NCBI GenBank assembly: GCA_964487655.1
Contig: CAZASB010000305.1
Coordinates: forward strand, 1 to 5,813
From: PWXP01 sp964487655
GTDB lineage: Bacteria; Planctomycetota; Planctomycetia; Pirellulales; Thermoguttaceae
Direction of reading: 5' to 3'
Length of the DNA: 5,813 nucleotides
The notes under the pieces were generated by a model, which had not been told where the DNA came from, made no database searches, and worked only from the letters and a program-made list of their open reading frames with translations. The position numbers and the translations under genes were made by a program. Shown here one piece after another: positions 5,635 through 5,813 of the stretch. Every line of letters begins with the position of its first letter. Position 1 is the first letter of the stretch.

Positions 5635-5813
5635 GGTATACCCACACGATGACCGTGGCAGCTTCGAAGGCAACCATGCGCGGCTACCTTCCATGAGGCC
5701 ATTGTCCCCAATCGGGCTTGATCGTAACCTTGCCAACTGCTGTCAGGGCTAGCTTCGCTTGCTTCACGGAATTCACCCAATCCAAGAGTCTTTAGCGGTG
5801 GGACGGTGCTAGC
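5635..5813. other. Right-edge stretch without a supportable gene
   Basis: I see no supportable gene here. A 27-codon frame on the minus strand (GTG 5767 to TAG 5684, starting VKQAKLALTAVGKV and ending GQWPHGR) has no strong Shine-Dalgarno sequence. It could be the remnant of a gene decayed together with the neighbouring pseudogene. No convincing promoter for the pseudogene was found. Confidence 0.4.

Noticed and set aside
5640..5680. Minus-strand frame reading FEAATVIVWVYHGPIHP as an HNH-endonuclease remnant
   Set aside because: The resemblance to H-G-P-I-P type HNH segments is short and lacks the following D-G-N and catalytic residues.
5684..5767. A 27-codon minus-strand frame as a small gene
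   Set aside because: It has a GTG start, no strong Shine-Dalgarno sequence and no recognised family. A short open frame of this length is common by chance.

Overview
The window looks like part of a planctomycete chromosome, most likely from the Pirellulales. This is inferred from gene content and GC-rich sequence, not from a marker gene. The clues are a secreted PQQ-like propeller protein beginning QNWPHWRGP after its signal peptide, a DprA with a GCHRLLRDGA motif, and two lidless Hsp70 paralogues side by side. Every gene I can support lies on the minus strand, so transcription runs from high to low coordinates.

Right part (about 5813 to 5092): a broken nucleotidyltransferase-like gene (5634-5259) carries a frameshift in a CG-dinucleotide run and apparently an internal deletion. 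It is followed by a well-formed sigma70-type promoter (5189-5161), a strong 5' UTR hairpin (5149-5129), and the start of the first Hsp70 gene.

Centre (5091 to 1620): two Hsp70-family genes lie 22 bp apart in one apparent operon. The upstream one (632 aa) has an ATPase domain and a beta substrate-binding domain, then a Pro/Ala-rich stalk and one C-terminal membrane helix. The downstream one (516 aa) has the same two domains and no membrane segment. Both keep the ATPase residues. Both lack the helical lid, have a shortened ATPase subdomain IB, have lost the canonical hydrophobic linker (VLLLD in DnaK), and carry Asp where E. coli DnaK has Arg167, the contact for the J-domain HPD motif. I read them as a membrane-anchored plus soluble chaperone pair that probably does not work through the usual DnaJ/GrpE cycle. 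This is the most interesting part of the window.

Left part (1619 to 1): dprA, the RecA-loading protein of natural transformation (1482-346), has its own plausible promoter in the gap after the Hsp70 pair. After a 136-bp gap comes the 5' end of an exported PQQ-like beta-propeller protein gene that runs off the window. No RNA genes, CRISPR arrays, insertion sequences or attachment sites were seen.
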